From Hyaloraphidium curvatum (lineage: Eukaryota > Monoblepharomycota > Hyaloraphidiomycetes > Hyaloraphidiales > Hyaloraphidiaceae), in assembly GCA_025558095.1 (NCBI GenBank), contig JAIVFI010000025.1:186001-250000 (forward strand): a stretch of 64,000 bases of DNA, read 5' to 3'. Shown piece by piece: positions 62,432-64,000 of this stretch. The notes beneath the pieces were generated by a model. The model was not told the DNA's origin and searched no databases. It worked only from the letters and a program-made list of their open reading frames with translations. Made by a program: the position numbers and the translations under genes. Positions within the stretch are counted from its first letter, which is position 1; every line of letters begins with the position of its first letter.

Positions 62432-64000
62432 ATGGCGTCCGGCGTGAAGCGCAAGGCCGCAGAGGCGCCGATCTTCTCCTGCCCGACAATCATGAAGGTG
62501 CCTGGCTCCCGCAGCCTTCGCAATGCCGCTCGCTCAACCTCGCGTCCCCGCGAAGAAACGCGTCGGCACGCTCGAGGTCTTTGGCGACGGCATCGCGTGG
62601 ACCGAGGCGCCGGACGTGGGCGCTGCGCCGGCCATCGGCGCGGTGTTCGTGCCGTTCGAGCGCATCAAGAGCCAGGCCGTCAACGCGGCGACGTCGGCAA
62701 AGGTGCTCCTGCGCGTCAACCTCGCCGAGCGGCTGCCCGACGGCACCGACGCCTTGACCTTCAACTTCCCCGGCGGGCCCGAGGAGGCCGCCGAGGCGCG
62801 CGACGCGCTCAAGGAGGTGATCGGCGGCGCCCTCAAGCGCGCCGTCGCGCAGCCGCAGTTGTCGGCCGGCCCGCTGCCGACTGCGGAGGACCTCACGCTG
62901 CGGCGGGCGCTGCTCGAGGGGGACCGGGACCTGAAGCGGCTGCACCGCGAGCTGGTCGTCGAGGGCGCCGTGGCCGAGGAGGACTTTTGGGAGCTGCGAC
63001 AGGACCTACTGGCGGACTTCCGGCTGCAGCGAAACCAGCGCAAGGGAATCGCGCACGGCGCCGCGGCGGAGGCGCCGGTCAAGGCGTCCGGCCGCAGCAG
63101 CAAGGTCTCCTTGACGCCCGAGGCGATCCAGAAGATCTTTGCGCAGAACCCGGCCGTGTACCGGGCGTACCAGGAGAACGTGCCGGACAAGGTGTCGGAG
63201 AAGGATTTCTGGACGCGGTACCTTGCCGAGCAGATGCGCGATGATGGGCCTCTGGCAAAGAGTCACGACGCGTTGTTCGACAGCACGCTTCCTGCGGACG
63301 GTGGGCGTGGCCGTGGACTCTTCTTTTCGCGCGTGACCTCAGGGACGACAGACGGCGATCGCCCGCTGCCCCGCCCGAGCATGCCCTTTATCGACCTGGA
63401 AGCGACTGCGGAGGACAATGTCAAAGTGCGAATCGCACTACTCCGGCGTGGTTTGCTCGGCTAATGCTCGGCTCCAGGACTACCAATACGGCAACAAGCC
63501 CGACCCGACAATGGTCCCGGGTGCCAACGAAAGCCGAATGGACCTGCTGCGTCGCCTCAACAAGTACTCGTCCATGGTATTGGATCAGACCGTGTCGGCC
63601 GCGCGCGGTGCGGAAGGCAGGAAGGGCATCGTCGAAAAGGTCGGCGGCCTCTTGCGCCCCCATGTCGGTCGTGGTGCTGACGGGTAACGGACGTTCCAGG
63701 AGATTGTGATCGAGGACCTTGCCGGAGAGGATCTGCAGCGGGGAATGGAGCTCCGCGTCACGGACCAGGCGCGGTACTTCCCATCCCAAACGGACAGTGC
63801 CGGCCAGCCGACAGGCATGGTAAGGGCGTTGAGGGATGCGTCTCCCTGTTCTTACGCCTCTCCGTAGACCGTGGACGCGGACGACCTGGAAGCCTTCCTC
63901 CAAAACGCAACGCAGTACAACCCGGCTCCGCAACAGGTAGGGATCTTTGGGCAGGTGATGGCTGTTGATTAAATGCGGGGCGTGTTGCAGCTTGTTGTGG
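62432..64000 (+). CDS. TFB1: TFIIH core subunit Tfb1/p62 (partial)
   Basis: Exons 62432-62497, 62556-63300, 63343-63419, 63478-63639, 63700-63819, 63868-63936 and beyond the window. The N-terminal PH domain reads KKRVGTLEVFGDGIAWTEA, FERIKSQ, TFNFPGGPEEAAEARDAL. The BSD domains follow: LHRELVVEGAVAEEDFWELR and IFAQNPAVYRAYQENVPDKVSEKDFW. Later parts DLLRRLNKYSSMVLD and IEDLAGEDLQ match the p62 middle. The PH domain binds activators and XPG/TFIIE, and TFIIH serves transcription and nucleotide excision repair. An alternative start at 62523 in one exon is possible. The 42-base intron 63301-63342 keeps frame. It lies 78 bases after DONSON on the same strand. Confidence 0.9.

Noticed and set aside
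37060-63900. A functional gene cluster for replication stress (TLK, SMARCAL1, DONSON, TFIIH)
   Set aside because: The genes are interleaved with unrelated ones (APRT, EMC3, carrier), on both strands and without shared spacing. Co-occurrence is probably chance in a compact genome.

Overview
This window is nuclear DNA of a fungus with a GC-rich genome. A Zn2Cys6 activator with a fungal-specific middle domain (17609-19825) and an Sch9-type AGC kinase (54716-57854) point to Fungi. Several neighbours are usually missing from yeasts and moulds but are known from animals and early-diverging lineages: a BRWD/PHIP protein, a Tousled-like kinase, DONSON, a SMARCAL1-type annealing helicase and a YABBY-like HMG protein. 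An early-diverging, chytrid-like fungus is therefore the best guess (inference). Genes are tightly packed and mostly spliced. Introns are about 42-113 bases, usually GT-AG with CTAAC or CTGAC branch sites, and a few are GC-AG. Exon coordinates below come from reading frames, splice signals and conserved motifs, with no transcript evidence.

Layout. 1-2071 (-): part of a multi-pass membrane protein. 2629-4575 (-): DHA2 drug transporter, head to head with a type II membrane glycosyltransferase/methyltransferase-like protein (+). 6571-10069 (+): HMG/YABBY-like protein and a secreted beta-propeller protein in 11 exons. 10342-12433 (+): Rsm22/METTL17. 12548-14158 (-): homoserine-acetyltransferase-like alpha/beta hydrolase with a 19-nt micro-exon. 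14421-15696 (-): KEN-box coiled-coil protein. 17609-19825 (+): Zn2Cys6 factor. 20073-22896 (+): tandem pair of Arf-like GTPases, the second fused to two copies of an uncharacterised His-containing domain and the first a decayed partial copy. 23042-24034 (-): dienelactone hydrolase. 24366-30079 (-): BRWD/PHIP. 30667-32450 (+): vacuolar-type amino-acid transporter. 32565-33539 (-): unknown. 33704-34896 (+): sirtuin. 34988-35384 (-): RPS28. 35874-36586 (+): APRT. 36658-37443 (-): FAM210-like. 37972-41507 (+): Tousled-like kinase with a Myb/SANT domain. 41545-42726 (-): mitochondrial carrier-like. 42874-43925 (-): EMC3. 44183-47412 (-): SMARCAL1-like helicase. 47634-48749 (+): radical SAM enzyme. 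48825-49520 (-): small multi-span membrane protein. 50217-50812 (+) and 51102-51868 (-): small unknown proteins. 52842-53879 (+): unknown conserved-looking protein. 54716-57854 (+): Sch9-like kinase. 58030-59971 (-): coiled-coil protein. 60222-62353 (+): DONSON. 62432 to the right edge (+): TFIIH subunit Tfb1/p62.

There is no operon logic, but replication and chromatin genes are well represented (TLK, SMARCAL1, DONSON, BRWD, sirtuin, TFIIH), and many pairs share short divergent promoters. The most novel-looking element is the Arf-like GTPase fused to duplicated WxHRTHLR-type domains, whose GTPase lacks the usual catalytic glutamine.
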